The notes under the pieces were generated by a model. That model did no database searches. It was given only the letters and a program-made list of their open reading frames with translations, and was not told the origin of the DNA. A stretch of DNA of 7,701 nt from an uncultured Desulfobacterales bacterium (GTDB lineage: Bacteria > Desulfobacterota > Desulfobacteria > Desulfobacterales > JAFDCJ01), in the NCBI GenBank assembly GCA_945787595.1, contig CALZJV010000603.1, positions 1-7,701 on the forward strand, written 5' to 3'. Below are positions 1-6,209 of the stretch, piece after piece (positions within the stretch are counted from its first letter, which is position 1; each line of letters opens with the position of its first letter). The translations under genes were made by a program, and so were the position numbers.

Positions 1-30
1 ACACAGATTTGCACAGATAACCGCAGATTA
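1..30. repeat. 10-bp-period degenerate tandem repeat, left arm of an inverted pair
   Basis: Three successive 10-bp units share a core close to CACAGAT (ACACAGATTT, GCACAGATAA, CCGCAGATTA). The reverse complement of 127-156 matches this arm at 22 of 30 positions by direct count. The arm may extend to the left beyond the window edge. Function is unknown; the repeat resembles spacer-type elements rather than an insertion-sequence end. Confidence 0.6.
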
Positions 31-126
31 GTACAAACCGCCTGGCGGCGGAACCATGTCCAGACATACGTAGCTGCCTGCCTGCTATGTGTCCTTTCTT
101 GCCGAAGGCAAAACATACTTTCTTTT

Positions 127-158
127 TAATCCGTGTTCATCCGTGTTCATCTGTGTCC
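127..158. repeat. 10-bp-period tandem repeat, right arm of the inverted pair
   Basis: Units at 129-138 and 139-148 are identical (ATCCGTGTTC) and the third at 149-158 differs at two positions (ATCTGTGTCC). The array is the approximate reverse complement of 1-30, with about 96 bp between the arms. The 10-bp spacing is close to one turn of the DNA helix. Confidence 0.7.
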
Positions 159-235
159 TAATTGTCCTTTCTGTTGAAACAAGAAGTGTTCAATTATTTT
201 GCAAATATGAGATAAATCCATATTTACAACCACTT

Positions 236-259
236 AACCAATCAACTAATCAACCAATC
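236..259. repeat. 8-bp tandem repeat, three copies
   Basis: The units AACCAATC (236-243), AACTAATC (244-251) and AACCAATC (252-259) follow each other directly; the next bases, AACGATAT, keep only the start of the unit. It lies about 27 bp beyond the 3' end of the minus-strand gene. It is too short and AT-rich to be a CRISPR repeat or an attachment site. Confidence 0.6.
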
Positions 260-285
260 AACGATATCTGTAGCTCATAAGAAAA

Positions 286-1164
286 TCAATTTTCCAGAGC
301 AATAACGGCTAGTTTATCCGCTCCTTCAAGGCTGTCAGCTTCTGCGAGAAAACATCCATTATGGCAATAAAGGGCATCTTGAACATCAGATATTTCGGCG
401 AAATCCTTTTGTCTTCCGCCCCATTCTGCAGGCAGTAATTTACAATATTCAAACTTTTCCCCTTTTTTTGGAATACATCTGATTGCCCAAGTTTTTCTAT
501 GGGTGGGGAAAATAACAAACAGCGCTTCTTCAGACTCGCGTGAAATAAAATTTAACCATGTTTTATCGAACTTCTTGAATATCAATATTTGAGGATTTTC
601 AGCAACCTCTATGGCATTGCGAATAATTGGTAATGCAACTTCAAATAATTCTTTTGCCAATTCAACCTGTCTTTTCATGTAAGCGGTGGCAAAATTTAAT
701 GCACAGTCAAATCCTTTTTGTACATTATCATCATCATTGACATATCTGGGTACATAAGACTCAATAATATCTGATAATGTATGCAATCCGATCCCATCAA
801 TTTTGGTTTCATAAATAACAATTCCGTTATCATCGGCATCAATTGCTTGGACGATTGCAAAATCGATATATTCAGATGTTTCAGATGAGCCACACAATAA
901 TTCACCGTATTGTTTCCATACAAGTCCAAAAGATGCATAAGGGACCCCCGACTCTCTTTTTAATGAGAAACTCCTTTGATGGTGGTCGAAAATAAGATTG
1001 TCAGGATCATAAACATGACCCACGTCCACAATTATATCTGCATTTTTATAGACGTTTTCATCTCTGCTTCGGACTATTTCAAGATCAGGGAATATCAAAT
1101 TCAGTACAGCAAGGGCAAATATTTCATCGGCATGAAAGCGCCCATCATGAGTTGAAGCTATCAT
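286..1164 (-). CDS. MYG1/UPF0160-family DHH-like metal-dependent phosphoesterase
   Basis: This 292-residue protein belongs to the MYG1 (UPF0160) family, distant relatives of DHH phosphoesterases; the eukaryotic members act as 3'-5' RNA exonucleases, while the role of bacterial members is poorly defined. The sequence shows the family signatures in order: a THDGRFHADE stretch at residues 5-14 (candidate metal ligands H6, H11, D13), DVGHVYDP near 47-54 with D47, the D60-H61-H62 motif followed by QRSF, a D109-A-D-D-N-G segment, and the C-terminal block with AEWGG and CHNGCF followed by LEGADKLA. Length is typical of the family, so it looks complete and active. No signal peptide or membrane segment is seen, so it is probably cytoplasmic. 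It is divergent from the sensory operon and probably not functionally tied to it. The ATG at 1164 is used because the family motif begins four residues later; a strong AGGAGG lies unusually far upstream (see separate entry). Confidence 0.88.
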   Translation of the reverse strand: MIASTHDGRFHADEIFALAVLNLIFPDLEIVRSRDENVYKNADIIVDVGHVYDPDNLIFDHHQRSFSLKRESGVPYASFGLVWKQYGELLCGSSETSEYIDFAIVQAIDADDNGIVIYETKIDGIGLHTLSDIIESYVPRYVNDDDNVQKGFDCALNFATAYMKRQVELAKELFEVALPIIRNAIEVAENPQILIFKKFDKTWLNFISRESEEALFVIFPTHRKTWAIRCIPKKGEKFEYCKLLPAEWGGRQKDFAEISDVQDALYCHNGCFLAEADSLEGADKLAVIALEN

Positions 1165-1182
1165 AAATAAAATTAAATCATT

Positions 1183-1188
1183 CCTCCT
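1183..1188 (-). promoter_or_regulatory. Shine-Dalgarno for the MYG1-family gene, unusually distant
   Basis: The minus strand reads AGGAGG here, a near-perfect Shine-Dalgarno, but it is 18 nt from the ATG at 1164. The frame is open between them, and an in-frame ATT codon at 1173-1171 lies 9 nt from the AGGAGG, which is optimal spacing. A rare ATT start would add three residues. An out-of-frame ATG-ATT-TAA begins one base after the AGGAGG and is too close to be used. Confidence 0.5.
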
Positions 1189-1306
1189 AATGATTTTTCC
1201 ATACGAGCCGATATCCTATTAAATGCATCTTAATTAAATTGCAGCTATTTGATTTGGTATCGGATAATTGCGACCTGATTCCGCAAATGTGACAAAAAAT
1301 AATTAC

Positions 1307-1314
1307 AAGGAAGG
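1307..1314 (+). promoter_or_regulatory. Shine-Dalgarno of the solute-binding protein gene
   Basis: AAGGAAGG ends 6 nt before the ATG at 1321. This is a good ribosome binding site and supports that start, which also places the signal peptide at the very N-terminus. Confidence 0.75.
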
Positions 1315-1320
1315 TAAAAA

Positions 1321-2418
1321 ATGTTTATCAGAAAATCTCATTTAACAACATTAATTTTCTCGCTTATTAGTTTAGTCTTGTTTTTTGGTTGCAGCGATGA
1401 GCCGCGCAAAATGACCGAAGTCAAGGAAACCCCAGCGAAAACTATGGAAACTAAAACCCTGGTTCTTTATAACTGGGAAGAATACATCGGCTCAAAGACG
1501 CTGGAGAATTTTGAAAAAGAAACCGGTATTCATGTTCAGGAAATAAATTTTCAAGATGAGGAGGAAATGCTGGGTGCCATCCAATCGGATCAGAAGGCCT
1601 ATGATTTGGTAGTTGCCAGTGACGACTTAATCAGAGAGATGCAGCAGGCAAAAATATTGGCCCAATTGGACTTTTCAAAAATTCCAAATTTTAAATACAT
1701 CAGTAAACAGTATATCAACAGACCTTGTGATCCCGAGCAGAAATACACAATACCTTACCTTTTTGGGACAACCGGGATGGTGGTAAATACAAAATATATC
1801 AAAGAAGACACCGACAGTTGGCAGGTACTTTATGACAAGCGGTATAAAGGCAAACTCGCCATGTTGAACAATTCCTTTGAGGTGATGTCGGCTGCCTCTA
1901 AATTATTGGGACACAGTATTAACGATACCAGTAACGAACACTTTACCAAAATGAAGCCCATGTTGCGTGAACAAAAGCCCCTGCTGCAAGGCTATTTGGA
2001 TGTCATGACCATAAAGGATTTGCTGATAGAGGAAAAATTATGGGCAGCTCAAATCTACAGCGGTGAGGGACTGGCTGCCGTGGACGAAAATGAAAACCTG
2101 GCGTACGTCATTCCAAAGCAAGGGGCACCCATTTGGGTCGACTATTTCGCCGTGCCGCGGCATGCCCAACACAAGGAAGAAGCTCATATATTTCTGAACT
2201 ATATTTTGCGTCCTGAGGTGAATGCAGCCATCGCTTCGGAGCTGTGGTATGCAACCCCGAATGAGGCTGCAACCCCGCACATGGATCCGGAGGTAACCCA
2301 ATCGCCCTCAGTCTATCCTCCAGCAGATGTAAGGGCTCGTTGTGAATTTTATGAAGATACCGGAGAAGCCACGCCGATTTTTACCAGGATCTGGACCGAT
2401 CTGTTGGCAAAGCAGTAG
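1321..2418 (+). CDS. PotD-like polyamine-type solute-binding lipoprotein
   Basis: The 365-residue product is a periplasmic binding protein of the spermidine/putrescine (PotD/PotF) family. Residues 1-23 form a lipoprotein signal peptide (basic start, hydrophobic core, FFG before C24), so it is probably anchored to a membrane; the lipobox is slightly atypical with F at -3. A linker of about 20 residues precedes the binding fold, which starts at LVLYNWEEYIG (about 47-57). Compared from memory with E. coli PotD, the pocket keeps W52, E187, W272, D274 and Y310, but positions equivalent to Y85, D168, W229 and Q327 appear as D102, N184, Y246 and Y344. Ligand is therefore probably a polyamine or another small amine, with altered specificity. 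No permease or ATPase genes lie next to it. Instead a sensor kinase gene follows after 32 bp with no terminator between, suggesting a sensory rather than transport role. That role is inference; the family assignment is secure. Confidence 0.88.
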   Translation: MFIRKSHLTTLIFSLISLVLFFGCSDEPRKMTEVKETPAKTMETKTLVLYNWEEYIGSKTLENFEKETGIHVQEINFQDEEEMLGAIQSDQKAYDLVVASDDLIREMQQAKILAQLDFSKIPNFKYISKQYINRPCDPEQKYTIPYLFGTTGMVVNTKYIKEDTDSWQVLYDKRYKGKLAMLNNSFEVMSAASKLLGHSINDTSNEHFTKMKPMLREQKPLLQGYLDVMTIKDLLIEEKLWAAQIYSGEGLAAVDENENLAYVIPKQGAPIWVDYFAVPRHAQHKEEAHIFLNYILRPEVNAAIASELWYATPNEAATPHMDPEVTQSPSVYPPADVRARCEFYEDTGEATPIFTRIWTDLLAKQ

Positions 2419-2450
2419 TAAAGATTTATCGTTTTGGAAATATATAGTGT

Positions 2451-3980
2451 ATGCGGTTATCTTTAAAAATCACCTTGCTCATGCTGCTGGTGGGGTTTAT
2501 CCCACTGTCGATAATGGGCATAATTTCTTTCACCAAAGTGGAAGCTTCGGTAAAGTTTACCTCTGACAGTGCCTTGAGTCGACTGGCTGCGGAATTGGGC
2601 AAGGAGATTGTACGTAAGGTCAATGAAGGTTATCGCAATATTCTCCTCCTGGCTCAAAATCCGATTGTCAAATCGCCACTTTCAAGCCAGGAGGAGACAC
2701 AAAATGAGCTGACCAAAACACATGGTTTCCATAAAATTTTTAAGGATATCACCCTGATTGATCCACAAGGCCAGGTTATAACTTCTGTTTCATATTCTTT
2801 TCGCGGCACCTGGAAGACGACCAAATGGTTTAAATCCGCACTTGAGGGAACAACGGTTTTTTCAAATGTGCATGCCGTTCTTTACCCTTATGATGTTGTT
2901 ATGACGGTCGCCACGCCGGTTAGAGAAAAGGATGAAAATTTAATTGGGGTTCTGGTGGGCCAAATTGAATTGGAGAATGTCTGGCAAATCACAAGAGAGT
3001 CTGCCCTGGGAAAAGATAGCGAAATATTAGTATTGGATGAAAATGGGGTCGTCATTTTCGCACCGGATTCCAGCCAAATTCTGGAAACAGTCCAGCCGGA
3101 TGTCCTCATGGATGCCGCCATAAAAAAGAAAGCCGGAATCACGAAATTCGAACAGAATGAAATTAGGAAAGTGGCAATTTATGTGCCGGTTGGTGAAATA
3201 CCGCCGTATCCTAATTTGAATTGGATCGTTGTGATTATTATGCCCGAAGCAGAGATATATTCGCCTGTTTTTCGCACACGTAATTCACTTTTAATAGCGT
3301 CAATTTCAAGTTTTGTAATTATAATTTTACTTACCTTCTCGATGAGTCGGCCGGTAAGTAGAAGAATTAGCAAATTGCTGGAAGCCACTCGCATACTTGG
3401 CCAAGGTGATCTTTCAAAGAAGGTTGACGACTTAGGGGGTGACGAACTTGGCGAACTGGGTAGAACGTTTAACTGGGCCAGCGAACAATTGTCCATTTCC
3501 CGGCAGAAAAGCATGCAAGCAGAAAAGGCCTTACGAAAAGCACATGATAACTTAGAAAAACGGGTTCTGGAAAGGACCGCTGAATTAGCAAAAGCCAAAG
3601 AAACCGCTGAGACGGCTACGGTTGAGTTGGAACACCAAAACAAGAAGCTGCAACAGGCCCACGAGGAGATTGTGCAAAGAGAAAAAAAGTTGAAAGATGC
3701 TCAGTCACAGCTTGTTCTCAATGAGAAAATGGCCTCTCTGGGGGTTCTCATTTCCGGCATTGCGCACGAAATCAACACGCCCGCTGGGGCCATTGCCAAC
3801 GTATCAAGCGACTTACGCACAAAAATCAAGACGATCTTGAATCATTTGATGAATATTCACAATCTGTCACATGAGCCAATGGTGAATTTGTGGCGGAAAG
3901 CGGGCTGCAGTGGAAGAAAAGCCGCGAGATTCGCAAGTGGCTCGCTGAATCAGGAGTTGAAAACGACAAGGATGTGGTGA
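2451..3980 (+). CDS. Sensor histidine kinase, N-terminal part (dCache-HAMP-HisKA), frameshifted
   Basis: This frame encodes the sensory half of a membrane histidine kinase: TM1 at about residues 5-27, a large extracytoplasmic double-Cache domain at about 30-278 (including TPVREKDENLIGVLVG), TM2 at about 280-297, HAMP at about 299-352, a long coiled coil to about 425 (LEKRVLERTAEL), then HisKA with phosphoacceptor H439 in GIAHEINTPAG. The last ~30 residues are out-of-frame sequence: the true frame moves by -1 between about 3872 and 3920 and continues as the ATPase half ending at 4669. One restored base would give a 739-residue kinase. An in-frame TAG at 2445-2447 makes the ATG at 2451 the earliest start; a weak GGAAA lies 10 nt upstream. 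As a truncated product it would keep H439 but lack ATP binding. Its position after a binding-protein gene suggests the Cache domain may receive that protein or its ligand. Confidence 0.85.
   Translation: MRLSLKITLLMLLVGFIPLSIMGIISFTKVEASVKFTSDSALSRLAAELGKEIVRKVNEGYRNILLLAQNPIVKSPLSSQEETQNELTKTHGFHKIFKDITLIDPQGQVITSVSYSFRGTWKTTKWFKSALEGTTVFSNVHAVLYPYDVVMTVATPVREKDENLIGVLVGQIELENVWQITRESALGKDSEILVLDENGVVIFAPDSSQILETVQPDVLMDAAIKKKAGITKFEQNEIRKVAIYVPVGEIPPYPNLNWIVVIIMPEAEIYSPVFRTRNSLLIASISSFVIIILLTFSMSRPVSRRISKLLEATRILGQGDLSKKVDDLGGDELGELGRTFNWASEQLSISRQKSMQAEKALRKAHDNLEKRVLERTAELAKAKETAETATVELEHQNKKLQQAHEEIVQREKKLKDAQSQLVLNEKMASLGVLISGIAHEINTPAGAIANVSSDLRTKIKTILNHLMNIHNLSHEPMVNLWRKAGCSGRKAARFASGSLNQELKTTRMW
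3872..3980 (+). other. Frameshift junction within the histidine kinase gene
   Basis: The upstream frame stays open to the TGA ending at 3980; the downstream frame opens after a TGA at 3872-3874, so the switch must lie in this overlap. By 3923 the sequence (SREIRKWLAESG) reads like the linker that such kinases carry between HisKA and the ATPase domain, so the shift is probably before that point. Two homopolymers could carry a missing base: the T run at 3887-3889, where one more T gives VNF-VAESG, and the A run at 3917-3920, where one more A gives GRK-SREIR. No canonical X-XXY-YYZ slippery heptamer is present at either site, although A-AAA-G at 3917-3921 is weakly slip-prone. Confidence 0.8.
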
Positions 3981-4669
3981 CCATCCTTTCAAAGTATAAC
4001 CTGCTGGATAAAGAGCGATTGGCTCCCTATGAAAGCCTTCTCAAAAAACAATGGGCGGTGAACCTGATGGACTCTCTGGGCACGGTTGACGTCGGCATGC
4101 AGATATGTGATTCCAGCATCAGGAAAATCAGCGAAATCGTTAAAGCGCTAAAATATTACGCCTATACAGATATGGACAAGACCTCGCTGGTGGATATCAA
4201 CGAAAATATCCAAAACGCCCTCCTTCTCTTGCACAACAAGTTAAAGTACAGCCTCGATCTGGAAAAAGAGCTAAAATCGGTTCCACTCATTGACTGCACC
4301 AATGAAATAAGCCAGGTCTGGACAAATTTGATCTCCAACGCTCACGATGCAGTAATTGAGTCCATGGCGTCCAAAAAGTCGGATGAAAAGGGTAAGATTT
4401 GGATAAAAACGAGCAGAGAAGACGGATGGGTCAGGGTTCAAATCACCGATAACGGTATCGGAATTTCAAAAGAGGATACGGGCAAGATGTTTGACCCATT
4501 TTATACCACAAAGGGAATCGGTAAGGGCACCGGATTGGGTCTTTCCATCGTCTCAGGTATTATCAAGAAACATAAGGGGCAAATTGCGGTTGACAGTATG
4601 CCAGGCAAAACAACCTTCACAGTGTCGTTGCCAATAAACGACGGGAACGGAGCCGGAATCAATGGATAG
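3890..4669 (+). CDS. Sensor histidine kinase, C-terminal part (HATPase), frameshifted fragment
   Basis: This frame is the continuation of the upstream kinase, not a separate gene. It contains a helical linker (SREIRKWLAESG), the end of the dimerisation region (KISEIVKALKYYAY) and a complete GHKL ATPase: N box NLISNAHDAV starting at 4325, G1 box DNGIGI at 4448-4465, F box MFDPFYTTK, and G2 box GTGLGLS ending at 4546. All nucleotide-binding motifs are intact, so the decay, if real, is very recent. The GTG at 3890 is only the first possible start in the open frame and has no convincing Shine-Dalgarno, so independent translation is unlikely. Its stop overlaps the next gene by 8 bp. With the frame restored it would autophosphorylate H439 and pass phosphate to the two downstream receivers. 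Confidence 0.85.
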   Translation: MAESGLQWKKSREIRKWLAESGVENDKDVVTILSKYNLLDKERLAPYESLLKKQWAVNLMDSLGTVDVGMQICDSSIRKISEIVKALKYYAYTDMDKTSLVDINENIQNALLLLHNKLKYSLDLEKELKSVPLIDCTNEISQVWTNLISNAHDAVIESMASKKSDEKGKIWIKTSREDGWVRVQITDNGIGISKEDTGKMFDPFYTTKGIGKGTGLGLSIVSGIIKKHKGQIAVDSMPGKTTFTVSLPINDGNGAGING

Positions 4670-6209
4670 TAAACTGTATCATCTTTTCTTCTTAGATGAC
4701 GACAAGGATTTTCTGCGCTCCATGAACGTGGCAATCTCCTCGAGACGGTTCGCAGAAACGGATGGGGTTGAGATTGAGTCCCATTTTTTGGAGGATGTGA
4801 ACCAAGGAATGGCTTTTATCCAGGAGCTGGTAAAGGAACAGGAACAGATCGCTGTAATTATCAGTGACCAGCAGATGCCGGAGATGACCGGCATTGAGTT
4901 TATAGAGAAAGCAAATAAAATTGTCCCCCAAACCATCAAAATGTTGCTTACCGGATACGCCTCAGTTGATTCCGCCAAGTACGCCATCAATCATCAGATT
5001 CTTGATCACTACATATCCAAACCTATCGAGGATTATGACAATTTTGCTTCTCTCATCGAAAACGCCATTAAGACTTTTCATTTTCGAGAAGAAAAGCAGC
5101 GCACAGAGCAGGAAATAAGGCAATACGCGCGTGAACTGGAGTTGACAAACGCTAGAATCAAGAGCATGCACCTTGCAGCGGAGAAGATTGCTTATTTAGC
5201 ACAGGGTTTCAGGAAGCTGGATCTGGATGAAGTGTTCGACCTGATTATTAATGAGCTGCCGGCTGTTTTCAATGCAAAATATTCCTCGTTGTTTCTGCTG
5301 AATGAGCAAAACAACTCTCTTGAAATGGTCAGGAGCAACTACCTGAAAGAGAATTACACAAAAATACTGGATGTGGATGATCATTCTCCCATGATGGTCG
5401 CCCTGAGACAAAACGAAATAATTGTGCTCTCGGATATCCAGAAGGAGCCTTACGATTTTCTGCACAAAAAGTGCCTCGGCAGCTCGTGTGTGATCATTCC
5501 CTTTTTCATCGATGGCGATTCGACTGCGGGGGATATAATTGGCTGCACTGCGGGGGTCAAAGGCGTGCTCAATATGGGCAACATTGTTGATATGCAGACT
5601 GAGGAAGTCGTCAAGTATGCCGCGTCGCTTATTCGAAATATACTGGGCATTAACATTCTGAATGCCCGCCTGTATAAAAAGACCCAGAGGCTTGCTCTTA
5701 TTGATGGTCTGACCGGTCTGTACAACAAAGACATTTTTATGGAGTTTTTGAGAAAAGAGTGCGATCACAGTGAACGCCATCGGGCGCCATTCTTTCTGAC
5801 CATCTTAGATGTCGACGATTTCAAGGCGATTAACGATACCCATGGACATCCAATCGGTGATGAGGTTCTGACCCAACTCGGGATGCTTTTTAAAACCACT
5901 GTACGGAAGTCTGACGTCATGGGCAGATTTGGAGGGGATGAGTTCGCCTGGATTATCCGAGAAAACGATATAGGGCGTATCAATGCCGTTATTGACCGGC
6001 TCCGCACCAAAGTCTTGAGTAACGAGTTTCCCAGCGCCATTCGCCTGACCATCAGCATCGGTCTGGGCCGTTACGACCCCCACAGCAAAGACACCATGGA
6101 GAAACTAATCGACCGGGCAGACAAAGCCCTATATCGCGCCAAGCGCAACGGAAAAAACAGGGTAGAGGCATCACTCAAGGAAAAAGATCATGAACAATTC
6201 GAGCAATAA
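4662..6209 (+). CDS. Response regulator diguanylate cyclase (REC-GAF-GGDEF)
   Basis: The 515-residue protein makes c-di-GMP from two GTP. A receiver domain (about 1-135) has the acidic cluster D12-D13-D14, phosphoacceptor D69 in ISDQQMPEMTG, T97 in LLTGYAS and K120 in SKP, so it should be phosphorylatable. A coiled segment (about 140-180) leads to a GAF-like domain (about 180-340) that has a cysteine-bearing insertion, C271-x4-C276 and C295. The GGDEF domain (about 345-505) has DGLTGLYNK, DVDDFKAINDTHGH, the intact signature G424-G425-D426-E427-F428 and an RxxD inhibitory site R415-x-x-D418 five residues before it, so catalysis and product inhibition are both expected. ATG at 4662 overlaps the kinase stop by 8 bp and has GGAG at 4649-4652, 9 nt upstream. 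No membrane segment is seen; it is cytoplasmic. The adjacent kinase is the likely phosphodonor. Confidence 0.93.
   Translation: MDSKLYHLFFLDDDKDFLRSMNVAISSRRFAETDGVEIESHFLEDVNQGMAFIQELVKEQEQIAVIISDQQMPEMTGIEFIEKANKIVPQTIKMLLTGYASVDSAKYAINHQILDHYISKPIEDYDNFASLIENAIKTFHFREEKQRTEQEIRQYARELELTNARIKSMHLAAEKIAYLAQGFRKLDLDEVFDLIINELPAVFNAKYSSLFLLNEQNNSLEMVRSNYLKENYTKILDVDDHSPMMVALRQNEIIVLSDIQKEPYDFLHKKCLGSSCVIIPFFIDGDSTAGDIIGCTAGVKGVLNMGNIVDMQTEEVVKYAASLIRNILGINILNARLYKKTQRLALIDGLTGLYNKDIFMEFLRKECDHSERHRAPFFLTILDVDDFKAINDTHGHPIGDEVLTQLGMLFKTTVRKSDVMGRFGGDEFAWIIRENDIGRINAVIDRLRTKVLSNEFPSAIRLTISIGLGRYDPHSKDTMEKLIDRADKALYRAKRNGKNRVEASLKEKDHEQFEQ
6177..6181 (+). promoter_or_regulatory. Shine-Dalgarno that sets the start of the HD-GYP gene
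   Basis: AAGGA lies inside the end of the diguanylate cyclase gene, 8 nt before the ATG at 6190. It supports a start that overlaps the upstream gene by 20 bp and so points to coupled translation of the two c-di-GMP enzymes. Confidence 0.65.

Larger units (their letters stand above)
1..285. other. Intergenic region without a gene, repeat-rich
   Basis: No convincing coding region is seen on either strand. A 63-codon plus-strand reading frame (89-280) has low-complexity content that simply translates the repeats and has no family resemblance. The stretch contains an imperfect inverted repeat pair (1-30 and 127-156), a short palindrome at 38-48 (CCGCC-T-GGCGG), a small hairpin at 99-111 (TTGCC-GAA-GGCAA) followed by a T-rich run at 119-127, an AT-only style inverted repeat AAATATG/CATATTT at 203-209 and 219-225, and an 8-bp-period tandem repeat at 236-259. 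None of these is a clear terminator for the minus-strand gene that ends at 286. Confidence 0.7.
1165..1320. promoter_or_regulatory. Divergent intergenic region between the MYG1-family gene and the sensory operon
   Basis: This 156-bp AT-rich stretch must contain the promoters of both divergent genes. It holds a perfect 8-bp palindrome TTAATTAA (1230-1237), an ATGCAT palindrome (1223-1228) and a separated inverted pair CCGATA/TATCGG (1208-1213 and 1258-1263), which could be operator material but are short enough to occur by chance. A weak sigma70-like pair for the plus strand is TTGCAG at 1239-1244 and GATAAT at 1263-1268 with 18-bp spacing. No sigma54 -24/-12 element was recognised. Confidence 0.35.

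Noticed and set aside
99..127. Rho-independent terminator (TTGCC-GAA-GGCAA followed by T-rich DNA)
   Set aside because: The stem is only 5 bp, the T run is displaced by 7 nt and interrupted, and its orientation does not serve any gene in the window.
1..158. CRISPR array or insertion-sequence ends
   Set aside because: The units are only 10 bp with no unique spacers, and there is no transposase gene or target duplication in the window.
89..280. Plus-strand 63-codon open frame in the left intergenic region
   Set aside because: It translates the 10-bp and 8-bp repeats, has no clear ribosome binding site and resembles no protein family.
1321..2418. Part of a polyamine ABC transporter operon
   Set aside because: No PotA, PotB or PotC-like genes are adjacent on either side within the window; the next genes are signalling proteins.
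3179..3643. Minus-strand 154-codon open frame opposite the kinase HAMP and coiled-coil region
   Set aside because: Serine-rich content is what the antisense of a coiled-coil coding region gives; no motif or start signal was seen.
3917..3921. Programmed -1 frameshifting at A-AAA-G in the kinase gene
   Set aside because: There is no canonical X-XXY-YYZ heptamer and no evident stimulatory stem or upstream Shine-Dalgarno; a lost base or sequencing error is simpler. Kept only as a low-probability alternative in the frameshift entry.
5196..5780. Minus-strand 194-codon open frame opposite the diguanylate cyclase
   Set aside because: It is antisense to an intact, motif-rich coding sequence and shows no domain of its own.
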